Positions 27,425 to 35,671 of a stretch of DNA of 64,000 nt are shown here, in pieces. This stretch comes from Arthrobacter yangruifuii. GTDB taxonomy: Bacteria; Actinomycetota; Actinomycetes; Actinomycetales; Micrococcaceae. The stretch lies in contig NZ_VTFX01000004.1 of the NCBI RefSeq assembly GCF_009192775.1, positions 586,703 through 650,702 on the forward strand. The letters run 5' to 3'. The number at the start of each line of letters is the position of its first letter. Position 1 is the first letter of the stretch. Position numbers and translations under genes: made by a program. Below the pieces are notes generated by a model. The model was not told the origin of the DNA and searched no databases. It saw nothing but the letters and a program-made list of their open reading frames with translations.

Positions 27425-28273
27425 GTGCAAGTAGTGAGCATCAGCAGCCTGAAGGGCGGCGTGGGTAAAACCTCCGTGACCCTGGGCCTGGCATCCGCAG
27501 CGCTGGCCGCGGGCATTCCGACGCTCGTAGTGGACCTGGACCCGCATGCCGATGCCACCACCGGCCTGGGTGTCAGCCTGGGCGCCGGAAAGCAGCTGGG
27601 AATCGGCGAGATGCTCCGCACCGCCCGCCGCGCGGAGCTCTCGGACAACGTGGTGCCCAGCGGCTGGGTGGCAAACGCCCGCCGCCTCCGCAAAGGCACC
27701 GTGGGCCGGAAGCCGGTGCTGGACGTTGCCATGGGGTCGGCGTACTCGGGCATTTATGACCGGCCGGACCTGAGCAGGCGCGATGTCCGGCGTCTGACCA
27801 CCCTGCTGTCACGGGTGACCGGGTACGGACTGGTCCTCATTGACTGCCCGCCGTCGCTGAACGGCCTCACCCGCATGGCCTGGACCGCCAGCAACCGCGT
27901 GATGCTGGTAGCCGAACCCGCACTGTTCTCCGTGGCCGGCACCGAACGCACCATGCGTGCCCTCGAACTGTTCCGCGCGGAATTTGCCCCCAATCTCGGC
28001 CCCGCCAGGATCATCGCCAACCGGGTGCGCGCCACCTCCAACGAACACGCCTTCCGGCTGGCGGAAATGAAGCAGATGTTCGGCGACCTGGTGCTCACAC
28101 CCACCATTGCGGAGCAGGCGAACTGGCAGCAGATCCAGGGTGCGGCCCACTCGGTGCACCACTGGCCGGGCGAGTCGGCCAAGCAGTCAGCCGCAACCTT
28201 TGATGCCCTGCTGAAGAACCTCACGGATTCCGGCGGTGTCCGCAACCGGGTGGCGCGCCGCCCGGTTGCCTAG
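27425..28273 (+). CDS. Orphan ParA-like ATPase
   Basis: Cytoplasmic P-loop ATPase of the ParA/MinD group, 282 residues. The deviant Walker A motif SLKGGVGKTSVTLG lies at about residues 8-21, Walker A' region VVDLDPHADATTGLG at 36-50 and Walker B LVLIDCPPSLNGLTRMA near 137. Residues 85-105 form a basic insert. No parB gene is next to it, and a second ParA-like gene exists at 39526-40419. GTG at 27425 gives the family-typical start; a TTG at 27413 in frame is closer to TAAGG. The gene ends in a strong terminator, so it is monocistronic. Partner or cargo is unknown. Confidence 0.85.
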   Translation: MQVVSISSLKGGVGKTSVTLGLASAALAAGIPTLVVDLDPHADATTGLGVSLGAGKQLGIGEMLRTARRAELSDNVVPSGWVANARRLRKGTVGRKPVLDVAMGSAYSGIYDRPDLSRRDVRRLTTLLSRVTGYGLVLIDCPPSLNGLTRMAWTASNRVMLVAEPALFSVAGTERTMRALELFRAEFAPNLGPARIIANRVRATSNEHAFRLAEMKQMFGDLVLTPTIAEQANWQQIQGAAHSVHHWPGESAKQSAATFDALLKNLTDSGGVRNRVARRPVA

Positions 28274-28298
28274 GGCCGGCGAAGCACCTCCGGAAACA

Positions 28299-28336
28299 GG
28301 AAAGGAAGGGCGCCCCCGGGGGTGCCCTTCCTTTTA
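28299..28336. terminator. Intrinsic terminator after the ParA-like gene
   Basis: AAAGGAAGGGCGCCCCC pairs with GGGGGTGCCCTTCCTTT (one wobble), with TTTT following on the plus strand and an A-rich left flank. It starts about 26 bases past the stop of the ParA-like gene and can also stop transcripts of the convergent merR gene. Confidence 0.85.
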
Positions 28337-28363
28337 CGTGTGTGTAGCTGAAGCCGGTCTGCC

Positions 28364-28417
28364 GGGTGCCTTGGATTCTCCGGGTGCGCTGGATTCTCCG
28401 GGTGCGCTGGATTCTCC
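28364..28417. repeat. Three tandem copies of an 18-bp unit in a non-coding gap
   Basis: The unit GGGTGCGCTGGATTCTCC occurs at 28364-28381 (two mismatches), 28382-28399 and 28400-28417 (exact), between the terminator of the ParA-like gene and the stop of the merR gene. A short open frame runs through it, giving GALDSP repeats, but it has no ribosome binding site and I do not call it a gene. Confidence 0.85.
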
Positions 28418-28441
28418 GGATGCTTGGCTAACCGGTGTGGC

Positions 28442-29029
28442 TCAACTGATCTTCCGGGCGATGCGGCGCTGGCTCAGCTCGTCTCCGGGAAAGTCCTGAT
28501 CGTTCACGTGCTCACTGGGCAACTGCGCAAGGCTCCCCTCGACCTCACGCCAGACCCGGCCCACGGCAATGCCGAAAACTCCCTGGCCGCCCTGTACCAG
28601 GTCGATGACCTCGTCCGCCGATGTGCATTCATAGACACTGGCGCCGTCGCTCATCAAGGTGATCTGCGCCAGATCCTCGACACCGCGTTCGCGCAGGTGC
28701 TCAACGGCGGTACGGATCTGCTGCAGGGATACGCCGGTGTCCAGCAGCCGCTTGACTACTTTCAGGACCAGGATGTCGCGGAATCCGTAGAGGCGCTGCG
28801 TGCCGGAGCCGGCGGCCCCGCGGACGGCCGGTTCAACCAGGCCGGTGCGGGCCCAGTAATCCAGTTGCCGGTAAGTGATCCCGGCTGCCTTGCAGGCGGT
28901 GGGGCCGCGGTAGCCTGCGTCTTCGTCGAGAACAGGCAAATCCTCGGTGAACAGCAAGCCCTGGGCGCTCCGGGAAGGGATGCCCCCCGGTGCCGCGGCG
29001 TGATCGCCGGCATCGCCTTTCGGACTCAC
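28442..29029 (-). CDS. MerR-family regulator (Rv1830 type)
   Basis: DNA-binding regulator of 195 residues. A MerR helix-turn-helix begins at about residue 40 (GYRGPTACKAAGITYRQLDYWARTGLVEPAV) and is followed by the ARG-type wing and a helical dimerisation region LVLKVVKRLLDTGVSLQQIRTAVEHLRE. No cysteine effector site typical of metal-sensing MerR proteins is seen. The C-terminal 60 residues form an acidic then basic domain. GTG at 29029 is preceded by AGGAGG at 6 bases. It is the fourth gene of a garA-ftsR-nuclease-merR group that matches Rv1827 to Rv1830. Confidence 0.88.
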   Translation of the reverse strand: MSPKGDAGDHAAAPGGIPSRSAQGLLFTEDLPVLDEDAGYRGPTACKAAGITYRQLDYWARTGLVEPAVRGAAGSGTQRLYGFRDILVLKVVKRLLDTGVSLQQIRTAVEHLRERGVEDLAQITLMSDGASVYECTSADEVIDLVQGGQGVFGIAVGRVWREVEGSLAQLPSEHVNDQDFPGDELSQRRIARKIS

Positions 29030-29219
29030 GTGTGCCTCCTAGTAACGGTTCCCCTGGGGGTCGGCACGGGCCGAGCTGTCGGGGCGTCTTCAGTGTGCCC
29101 CGAGAACTCCCCCGGTGCAATGGGAACTCTATGCTTCGACGTTAGAACCGACGGGCACCAAGGTCAAAGATGCCGGGAACTTTTCCGCCGCGTGTCGGCA
29201 GACACCGGCTGCGGAGAGG

Positions 29220-29714
29220 TCAGCGCTCGAAGTCTTCCGGCTCGACGTCGGCCAGGAATTCCCGGAACTGGCGCATCTCCTGCTCAGCGTTGTCCTGCTC
29301 TTCTTCGCCTTCAGGCTCGGCATCAGCAATCCGGACGCCGGCTTCGTTGAGCACCTCGTCGGCACAGTAAATCGGGCACGGAATCCGCAGCGCGACGGCG
29401 ATCGCGTCGGAGGCCCGTGAATTCACGGCGGTGCCGTCTTCGAAAACAATCTCCGCGTGGAAGACAGTGTCCTCCACGGAGACCAGGCGAACGAAGGTCA
29501 CCTCGCGCTTGAGGGCGTGGATCAGGTTGACCAGCAGGTCATGGGTCATCGGACGCGGGGGAACGATCCCCTGCTGCACGAACGCGATGGCACTGGCTTC
29601 GGGCGCACCGATCCAGATGGGCAGATGCCGTTCACCGTTGACTTCCTTGAGCAGGACCAACGGCTGATTGGACGGGAGCTCTATCCGCACGCCCACCACT
29701 TCCACTTCCTGCAT
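29220..29714 (-). CDS. DUF151 bifunctional nuclease domain protein (Rv1829 type)
   Basis: Small protein of the bifunctional nuclease (BFN/DUF151) family, 164 residues. Family features are the start VEVVGVRIELPSNQPLVLLKE, the LPIWIG segment, a central HDLLVNLIHAL and RASDAIALALR-like RASDAIAVALRI. The last 35 residues are acidic (GEEEQD, EPEDFER). ATG at 29714 has GGAGGG five bases upstream and lies one base after the ftsR stop, so the genes are co-translated. Its nuclease activity is known for plant and Thermotoga members; in actinobacteria the role is not established. Confidence 0.88.
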   Translation of the reverse strand: MQEVEVVGVRIELPSNQPLVLLKEVNGERHLPIWIGAPEASAIAFVQQGIVPPRPMTHDLLVNLIHALKREVTFVRLVSVEDTVFHAEIVFEDGTAVNSRASDAIAVALRIPCPIYCADEVLNEAGVRIADAEPEGEEEQDNAEQEMRQFREFLADVEPEDFER

Positions 29715-29715
29715 A

Positions 29716-30465
29716 TCAACCCTCCATACGCGCAATTTGACCGTGTACCAGAGCGCTGTGCAGGCTCAGGCAAAGGTCGCTGATTTCCCGGGCGGTCTCC
29801 GCGGCACGCGCTTTTGACGCGACGTCGCGGCGGGAAGCCACAGGGGCCACAACGCGTTCAACCAGCCCCAGTTCGCGGTCAGCGGCGGCACGGAACGGAC
29901 GCAGGTGGCGTGGTTCAATGCCGTGCGCTTCAAGCTGGACGCAGGCCTTGGCTACTTTCAGGGCATGCTCGTCATAGGTCTCGTCAGTGCCGCTTATCAG
30001 TCCGTAACTGATCAGGCTGCGGACCAGTTCCGTGCTGGCCCCGGACTCCCGAACCAGTTCCCGGAAGGTCAGCGCCCGGGCATGGGCGCGCGCGGACAGT
30101 TCCCCGGCCAGCTGGTCGGATACGGCCCGGGGTGCAAGCGACATGCCGCCGGGCAGCGATTCCGGCCGCTCGCCCCTGTCGATCGCGTCCAGATAATCCT
30201 TGATGACCTTGAGGGGGAGGTACTGGTCCCGCTGCAGCGCGAGCACAAACCGCAGGCGTTCGACGTCGGCAGGTGTGTATTTCCGGTATCCGGCGGCGGT
30301 GCGCTGCGGTGTGACCAGGCCCTTTTCCTCCAGGAAACGGATCTTTGACGCGCTGATGGCAGGAAACTCTGCGCTGAGCTCGCTGAGGACCTCGCCGATA
30401 TTCAGCACCCCGCCGCGCAGCCGTTCGGGTCCGGTGGTACGCCTGACTGGCTGTGATGCTGACAT
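29716..30465 (-). CDS. ftsR: MerR-family regulator of cell division (FtsR/Rv1828 type)
   Basis: MerR-type activator; the Corynebacterium homologue FtsR activates ftsZ. 249 residues: the DNA-binding part (about 20-95) reads LNIGEVLSELSAEFPAISASKIRFLEEKGLV and RTAAGYRKYTPADVERLRFVLALQRDQYLPL, followed by a linker and a C-terminal helical domain with LVRESGAS and MEGV-like ends. ATG at 30465 has AAGG in front. It follows garA after 37 bases and precedes the nuclease gene by one base, the conserved FHA-MerR-DUF151 order. A link from GarA phosphorylation to division control is tempting but unproven. Confidence 0.88.
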   Translation of the reverse strand: MSASQPVRRTTGPERLRGGVLNIGEVLSELSAEFPAISASKIRFLEEKGLVTPQRTAAGYRKYTPADVERLRFVLALQRDQYLPLKVIKDYLDAIDRGERPESLPGGMSLAPRAVSDQLAGELSARAHARALTFRELVRESGASTELVRSLISYGLISGTDETYDEHALKVAKACVQLEAHGIEPRHLRPFRAAADRELGLVERVVAPVASRRDVASKARAAETAREISDLCLSLHSALVHGQIARMEG

Positions 30466-30502
30466 GTTTACTACCTTATCTGCCCGACGCCGGGGCCTGA
30501 GC

Positions 30503-30973
30503 CTAGTTTCCGGCAGATGCGGGGCGGGCCGCGTAGAAAGTGAGCCGGAACTTGCCGATCTGCACCTCGCTTCCGGTGCGCAGCAGCACGCTGTCCACCC
30601 GGTCATGGTTGACGTACGTGCCGTTGAGGCTCATGGAGTCCACTACCCGGAATCCCTCCGGGGTGCGGCGGAACTCCACGTGCTTGCGCGACACCGTGAC
30701 ATCGTCAAGGAAAACATCGGCATTGGGGTGCCGGCCGGCGGTGGTGACGTCCTGGTCCAGGAGGAACCGGGCACCGGCATTCGGACCGCTGTGAGCAATC
30801 AGCAGGGCTGAACGCGCCGGGAGCGCGGCAACGGCGGCGCGCTCGTCCGGGGTCAGTTTCGGCTCCACCGAAGTGGAGTCAGACATCGGGGGAAGACTGA
30901 TGGATGTGGTGTCTTCGACGCCGGGTGCCTGTCGGCTGCCCGCCCCTTCGGCGCTGTGCTGCTGGCCCGCCAT
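30503..30973 (-). CDS. garA: FHA-domain protein, GarA/OdhI type
   Basis: Forkhead-associated protein of 156 residues. In relatives, the phosphorylated form controls 2-oxoglutarate dehydrogenase and glutamate metabolism. The FHA domain (about 65-150) shows TAGRHPNADVFLDD, SRKHVEF and NGTYVN, the phosphothreonine-binding residues. A kinase target of ETTSV type in GarA appears here as EDTTSISL at about 20-27; the following segment is unlike the mycobacterial one, so the phosphosite is inferred. ATG at 30973 has GGAGGA at a good distance. A perfect-looking terminator lies just upstream (30990-31032). A PknL kinase is encoded in the same window, but not next to it. Confidence 0.88.
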   Translation of the reverse strand: MAGQQHSAEGAGSRQAPGVEDTTSISLPPMSDSTSVEPKLTPDERAAVAALPARSALLIAHSGPNAGARFLLDQDVTTAGRHPNADVFLDDVTVSRKHVEFRRTPEGFRVVDSMSLNGTYVNHDRVDSVLLRTGSEVQIGKFRLTFYAARPASAGN

Positions 30974-30989
30974 GTGCAATTTCCTCCCC

Positions 30990-31032
30990 AAAAAGAAAAC
31001 CGATCAGCCGAAAATAGCTGGCTGACCCGGTT
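30990..31032 (-). terminator. Intrinsic terminator or attenuator directly upstream of garA
   Basis: On the minus strand AACCG-GG-TCAGCC, a ten-base loop, then GGCTGA-T-CGGTT forms an 11-bp interrupted stem followed by a T-rich run (TTTTCTTTTT). The run ends 16 bases before the garA ATG, next to its ribosome binding site. It can end transcripts of the upstream SnoaL-like gene, but a garA message starting upstream must read through it. Confidence 0.7.
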
Positions 31033-31165
31033 CCGATGACTGTTTCTGCCTTACGTGCTGTATCAGACTACCTGTTACGGGCCCGGCACGGCACTGGTTC
31101 TTCCGGGGCGTCGAAACACTTCGATTTACAGCGCTCTTCCCTGCAACGTCTGCAGGGTCTCCCGG

Positions 31166-31528
31166 CTATGACGCTTCCGGAGTCTGCTGATGATGAATCA
31201 GCCGCGGCCGCCCCGCTTCGAGAAGGTAGGCGGACAGCATGACGGCCTGATACTCATCCGGACCCCGGTTGCCCGTGAACCGATAGGCGATGCTTGCCGT
31301 GTCGGCCGTGCCGAAGTACCAGAACGGGGCAATGTCGATCCGGTCCCAGCCAGCCGAAGCGGCAATCGCCGCAACGCATTCCCCCTTATTCAGGACTGCT
31401 CCGGGCACGACGACCAGCGCGTCTTCATGCAGCAGCTCCTCGTACGCCGGTGCGCCGTCGAGGGCCAGCCTTTGCTCCAGGCGGACAAGGGCCTCACGTG
31501 CCAGTTCGGAGGGAATGTCATCGCTCAC
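31166..31528 (-). CDS. SnoaL-like/DUF4440 domain protein
   Basis: Small protein of 120 residues with the cone-shaped alpha+beta fold of the NTF2 superfamily, predicted from the pattern of an N-terminal helix (ALVRLEQRLALDG), HEDALVVVPGAVL, then alternating strands around WYFGTADTASIAYRFTG. It does not carry a recognised catalytic set, so whether it is an enzyme or ligand binder is open. GTG at 31528 has GAGGAGG about 8 bases upstream. Its start overlaps the end of a 33-residue gene by 11 bases, so the two are very probably co-translated. Confidence 0.7.
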   Translation of the reverse strand: MSDDIPSELAREALVRLEQRLALDGAPAYEELLHEDALVVVPGAVLNKGECVAAIAASAGWDRIDIAPFWYFGTADTASIAYRFTGNRGPDEYQAVMLSAYLLEAGRPRLIHHQQTPEAS

Positions 31529-31619
31529 GGCCGGGCACCTCCTCGGCGATCCGGGCTGTCAGGCCGTTCGGATCCGGATCGGACTCGTTCAAGGACACGG
31601 CCCGTGACTTGCTTTCCAT
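31518..31619 (-). CDS. 33-residue small protein gene upstream of the SnoaL-like gene
   Basis: ATG at 31619 is preceded by AAAGGAGG 7 bases upstream, one of the strongest ribosome binding sites in the window. The product MESKSRAVSLNE and on is hydrophilic, with Asp/Pro in the middle and a basic end, and no membrane segment. The stop overlaps the start of the SnoaL-like gene. It may be a leader peptide that sets translation of the next gene or a small functional protein. I do not recognise it. Confidence 0.5.
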   Translation of the reverse strand: MESKSRAVSLNESDPDPNGLTARIAEEVPGRER

Positions 31620-31713
31620 TGACGACCCTCCTTTGGGAACTGCCTTTAGTCTGCCGCAGCCCGTCCGTGCACGGAAGGTTCCGGTGCGGGCGGATTCGCG
31701 GCGGCCGGGCTGT

Positions 31714-32801
31714 TCAGGAGCCCGGTGACAGACGCAGGATGCGGTCATCATCCGGGCCCGGTTTCCCGCGGCCGTCGGTGTTGTTGGTCAGCACCCACAG
31801 GCTGCCGTCGGGCGCCTCCACCACGTCGCGCAGCCTGCCGTACCCCCCGGATTCGGCGGCACCCGCGGGGTCCTGCAGCGGAACCCGCCGGAGGCGTTCC
31901 CCGCGGAGGTTCGCGATGTAGACCGACCCGTTGGCGACGGCGATGCCACTGGGGCTGGCGTCCTCCGGCGTCCACTGCTGCACGGGATCAATGAACCCTG
32001 CCTCGCCGGCGATGCCTTCCACCTCCGGCCAGCCGTAGTTGCCGCCCGGCTCAATAACGTTGAGCTCGTCCCAGGTGTCCTGTCCGAACTCACTGGCGTA
32101 CAGGACACCGTCAGGGTCCCAGGCGATACCCTGCGGATTGCGGTGACCGTAGCTGTACACCAGCGAGCCGGGGAACGGGTTGTCCCCGGGCGCGGCGCCG
32201 TCGGCGGTCATCCGCAGGATCTTGCCGGAGGGGGAATCCCGGTCCTGGGCACTTTCCCGGTCACCGGCGTCGCCCGTGGTGGCGTAAAGCATGCCGTCGG
32301 GGCCGAAGGCGATGCGTCCGCCGTTGTGGACGCGGCCGGCGGGGATCCCGTCCAGCACGGTCTCGGCCGGCCCCAAGGCCAGCGCCCCGGCCGTCCCGGT
32401 CAGGTCCCGCCGCTCAATCCGGTTCTCCTGCCCGGCAGTCAGGTAGGTGAAAAGGACTCCGTCCTGCACGGCAATCCCCAGCAGGCCGCCCTCGCCACTG
32501 CCTGCGGCGTCCGCTATAACGCCCACTTCCCGGCTGCTGCCCTCGGCGTTGAGCTCCAGGATCCGGCCGGAGTCCCGTTCGCTGACCAGCGGGACGCCGT
32601 CGCTGAAGGCGATGGACCACGGGGCGTCCAGGCCGGTGGCCAGCACAGCCGGGGTTGCCGGGGCTGCCGTCCCGGAGGTGGAGGGCGCGCGGGCGACACC
32701 GGAAGCGGAGTGTCCGGTACGGGGCTGCCGGTTCCCGTGCACGCTGCAGCCCCCGAAAGGGCCAGCACTGCTGCAACCGTGGCAGTCCGCCTGCTTCGCA
32801 T
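31714..32801 (-). CDS. Glucose/sorbosone dehydrogenase-like lipoprotein, frameshifted near the N-terminus
   Basis: Extracellular beta-propeller of the PQQ-dependent sugar dehydrogenase family. The mature part has LATGLDAPWSIAF, a GGLLGIAV segment, HNGGRIAFGPDGMLYATTGDAGD (the conserved catalytic His and Asp region), YGHRNPQGIAWDPDG and GGNYGWPEVEG. A good lipoprotein signal (MRSRRTATVAAVLALSGAAAC) starts at ATG 32801, but in a different frame. The shift lies roughly between 32680 and 32740. Either one or two bases were lost or gained, by mutation or in sequencing, or the gene is a young pseudogene. Without the signal the enzyme could not be secreted. Confidence 0.75.
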
Positions 32802-32923
32802 CCGCCGTCCGTTCTCGATGCCTGCCTCCCGGTCCTGCCCGGACCCGAACCCTATCCGCTGTTCTTGCTGAACACCAGGTCCTCCGGGGCGGTGACCGGG
32901 TCCAGCACGTCCGCTTAACGACA

Positions 32924-32956
32924 AAAGCCCGGCAGAACTTTCGTTCCGCCAGGCTA
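32924..32956 (-). terminator. Intrinsic terminator after tRNA-Pro
   Basis: Minus-strand stem of 13 pairs with G-U wobbles around a GAAA tetraloop (32927-32939 with 32944-32956), followed by TTTT. It starts 5 bases past the tRNA 3' end. Confidence 0.85.
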
Positions 32957-32960
32957 TCTG

Positions 32961-33034
<74 letters not shown>

Positions 33035-33039
33035 TTACC

Positions 33040-33060
33040 CGGCCGGTTTATTTCCGGCCG
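33040..33060 (-). other. Hairpin between der and tRNA-Pro
   Basis: CGGCCGG and CCGGCCG pair across a TTTATTT loop (33040-33046 with 33054-33060), just ahead of the tRNA 5' end on the minus strand. There is no T run, so it may be a weak terminator of the der operon or a processing signal. The rest of the 200-base gap (33061-33235) shows only GC-rich sequence. Confidence 0.5.
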
Positions 33061-33235
33061 AACCAACTCAAATACCTTACACCACAATCGGCGAAAGTCC
33101 CGAATCGGGTCCGGGTCCGGAGCCGCACCACCGGCCGGGGCCCGAGGCAACACCCCCCGGAAAGCGCGAAACCCCGGCCCCGCTCCCCCCGCAGGGGACC
33201 GCAGGACCGGGGCACGCGATGCCTCAGCTGAAGAT

Positions 33236-34798
33236 TTAGCGCTTGCTGGCCTTGCCGCGCTTTTCACGCACGCGCATGGAAACCTCGATGGGCGTTCCTT
33301 CGAAGCCGAAGGTCTCACGCAGCCGGCGGGTGATGAAGCGCCGGTAGCCGGGATCCAGGAAGCCGGTGGTGAACAGCACGAACTTCGGCGGGCGGGAGGA
33401 AGCCTGCGTGCCGAAGAGGATGCGGGGCTGCTTGCCGCCGCGCACGGGGTGCGGATGCGCCGCGACGAGCTCACCCAGGAAGGCGTTGAGCTTGCCGGTG
33501 GGAATGCGCTTGTCCCAGCTTTCCAGGGCGGTGTCCAGTGCGGGCACCAGCTTGTCCTTGTGCCAGCCGGTCTTGGCCGAGATGTTCACGTGCGGCGCCC
33601 ATTCAACATGGGCCAGGTCACGCTCGATCTCGGTCTTGAGGTAACGGCGGCGGTCGTCGTCGAGCAGGTCCCACTTGTTGAAGGCGAGGACCAGCGCGCG
33701 GCCGGATTCGATTGCCAGCTGCAGGATGCGGACGTCCTGTTCGCTGAGGACTTCGTCCACGGCCAGGAGAACGACGGCGACTTCGGCCTTTTCCAGCGCG
33801 GCCTGCGTACGCAGCGAGGCGTAGAAATCCGCGCCCTGAGCCATGTGCTGGCGGCGGCGGATACCGGCGGTGTCCACGAAGCGCCAGGTGCGTCCGCCCA
33901 GTTCGACCATTTCATCCACCGGGTCGCGGGTGGTTCCGGCGAGGTCGTCAACGACCACACGCTCGGAGCCGGCCAGCTTGTTCAGCAGCGAGGACTTGCC
34001 CACGTTCGGGCGGCCGATCAGCGCGATGCGGCGCGGGCCGCCGGAGCGGTCCAGTCCGCCGTACGCGGAGTACTCGGGCAGGACGTCCAGGACGGCGTCG
34101 AGCATATCGCCGGTGCCGCGCCCGTGGAGGGCGGAAACCGGGTACGGCTCGCCGAAGCCCAGGCCCCAGAGCGCCGAGGCGTCGGCTTCGTTCTGGATGT
34201 CATCGACCTTGTTGGCGACGACGACGACGGGCTTGCCCTTGCCGCGCAGCATCCGCACCACGGCTTCGTCGGTGGCGGTGATGCCAACGGTGGCATCCAC
34301 CACCAGCATCACGGCGTCTGCGTGGTCCACGGCGATTTCGGCCTGGTCCGCCACGCGGGCGTGGATGCCCCGGGCATCATGCTCCCAGCCGCCGGTGTCC
34401 ACCAGGGTGAAGTTCACGCCGTTCCAGGTCGCCGGGTAGGACACCCGGTCACGGGTCACGCCGGGGGTATCCTCGACAACTGCCTCGCGGCGGCCGAGGA
34501 TACGGTTCACCAGGGTGGACTTGCCGACGTTCGGGCGTCCAACGATGGCGACCACGGGATCCTGGCGCAGAGGTGCGTCTTCGTCATATTCCTGGAAGCC
34601 GCCGGCGAGCAGCGCGGCGTCTTCTTCATCAAGCTCATAGTCCTCGAGACCGGCGCGCAGGGAACGGGCGCGGATATCGGCCTCGTCCTCGTCCATTGCC
34701 GCCAGGCGCTCGTTGACCTGGTCTTCTCCGGACGGGATGAACTCGTCCGTGGAGGCCCCGTCACCGGCGGTGTCGTCGTTGAAAGGTAATCCGTTCAT
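33236..34798 (-). CDS. der: Ribosome assembly GTPase Der (EngA)
   Basis: Double-GTPase factor needed for 50S subunit assembly. The first G domain has [14 protein letters not shown] near residue 90, DTPGVT, VDTGG and NKVD; the second has [20 protein letters not shown] and NKWD; a KH-like C-terminal domain ends in basic residues. ATG at 34798 gives 520 residues. The first 85 residues are very acidic ([26 protein letters not shown]) and form an actinobacterial extension whose job is unknown. It is the last gene of the scpA-scpB-rluB-tyrA-cmk-der operon. Confidence 0.95.
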   Translation of the reverse strand: MNGLPFNDDTAGDGASTDEFIPSGEDQVNERLAAMDEDEADIRARSLRAGLEDYELDEEDAALLAGGFQEYDEDAPLRQDPVVAIVGRPNVGKSTLVNRILGRREAVVEDTPGVTRDRVSYPATWNGVNFTLVDTGGWEHDARGIHARVADQAEIAVDHADAVMLVVDATVGITATDEAVVRMLRGKGKPVVVVANKVDDIQNEADASALWGLGFGEPYPVSALHGRGTGDMLDAVLDVLPEYSAYGGLDRSGGPRRIALIGRPNVGKSSLLNKLAGSERVVVDDLAGTTRDPVDEMVELGGRTWRFVDTAGIRRRQHMAQGADFYASLRTQAALEKAEVAVVLLAVDEVLSEQDVRILQLAIESGRALVLAFNKWDLLDDDRRRYLKTEIERDLAHVEWAPHVNISAKTGWHKDKLVPALDTALESWDKRIPTGKLNAFLGELVAAHPHPVRGGKQPRILFGTQASSRPPKFVLFTTGFLDPGYRRFITRRLRETFGFEGTPIEVSMRVREKRGKASKR

Positions 34799-34969
34799 TA
34801 AATTGCTTTCTTTCCGTTGAGGTCTGCAGCACTGCGTACAGGCCGTCGCCGGACGTTCAGCCCGGTAAGAGTGAGGGAGGATTTCCGGCAGCATAAGCGC
34901 CGGACACCCTCCTCCCATTGAAACACGGGCGGGTGCCCATGGTTGGTGCCGGGTCCTCCGGCAAGGGGG

Positions 34970-35671
34970 TCAGTGGGTGCTGGTGAACACGACGTCCAGG
35001 ACCGCGGAAACGGTCTCTTCGAAATCGAGGTCGGAGGAATCGATGGTGACGACTCCGTCGGCTGCCTGCTGGAAGTCCACCACGGTGGAATCCTTGGCGT
35101 CGCGGACCAGGACCTGTTCCTTCAGCGCCGCAGCGGTCTGCGTGCCGCCGAGCTGGATGCCCCGGCGGCGAAGCCGGGCTTCCTCGCTGGCGGTGAGCAG
35201 GATGCGGACCTCGGCATGCGGGGCCACCACGGTGGTGATGTCGCGGCCTTCGGCGACAATGCGCAGGCCGGAATCCCGAATCAGCTGCTGCTGGCGGCGG
35301 ACCAGCTCGGCACGGGCGCCCAGCGTGGTTGCCACGGCGCTGACCGAAGAGGAGACGACAGGTTCCCGGATCGCGTCCGTGACGTCGCGTCCGGAGACCC
35401 GGACCCACTCCTCATCCGGAGACAGGCTCAGGGCAATGTCGGCGTTCTCCGCTGCGGCCTCCACGGCCACGGAATCCGTCAGATCAATTCCGGCCTCCAT
35501 GCAGGAGAGCGTGACGGCACGGTACATGGCACCGGTGTCCAGGTAGGCGGCATGCAGGCGGCGCGCCACTTCCCGGCTGATGCTGGACTTGCCCGAACCC
35601 GACGGCCCGTCAATTGCCACCACCAGCGGCTTGCCCTGCCGGAACCGGGCCGGATCAACTCTTGAACTCAC
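34970..35671 (-). CDS. cmk: Cytidylate kinase
   Basis: Phosphorylates CMP and dCMP with ATP. The P-loop is AIDGPSGSGKSSISREVA near residue 20, followed by YLDTGAMYRAV, the CMP-binding TLSCMEAG, the RDVTDAIREP region and AEGRDITTVV. Residue count of 233 is normal. The GTG start at 35671 overlaps the tyrA stop as GTGA, so translation is coupled; a GTG further up at 35686 is less likely. Pairing of tyrA and cmk in one operon is common in actinobacteria. Confidence 0.95.
   Translation of the reverse strand: MSSRVDPARFRQGKPLVVAIDGPSGSGKSSISREVARRLHAAYLDTGAMYRAVTLSCMEAGIDLTDSVAVEAAAENADIALSLSPDEEWVRVSGRDVTDAIREPVVSSSVSAVATTLGARAELVRRQQQLIRDSGLRIVAEGRDITTVVAPHAEVRILLTASEEARLRRRGIQLGGTQTAAALKEQVLVRDAKDSTVVDFQQAADGVVTIDSSDLDFEETVSAVLDVVFTSTH

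Noticed and set aside
28236..28499. Plus-strand small gene with GALDSP repeats
   Set aside because: Runs through a terminator, begins inside the ParA-like gene, has no ribosome binding site, and the repeats alone do not make a protein.
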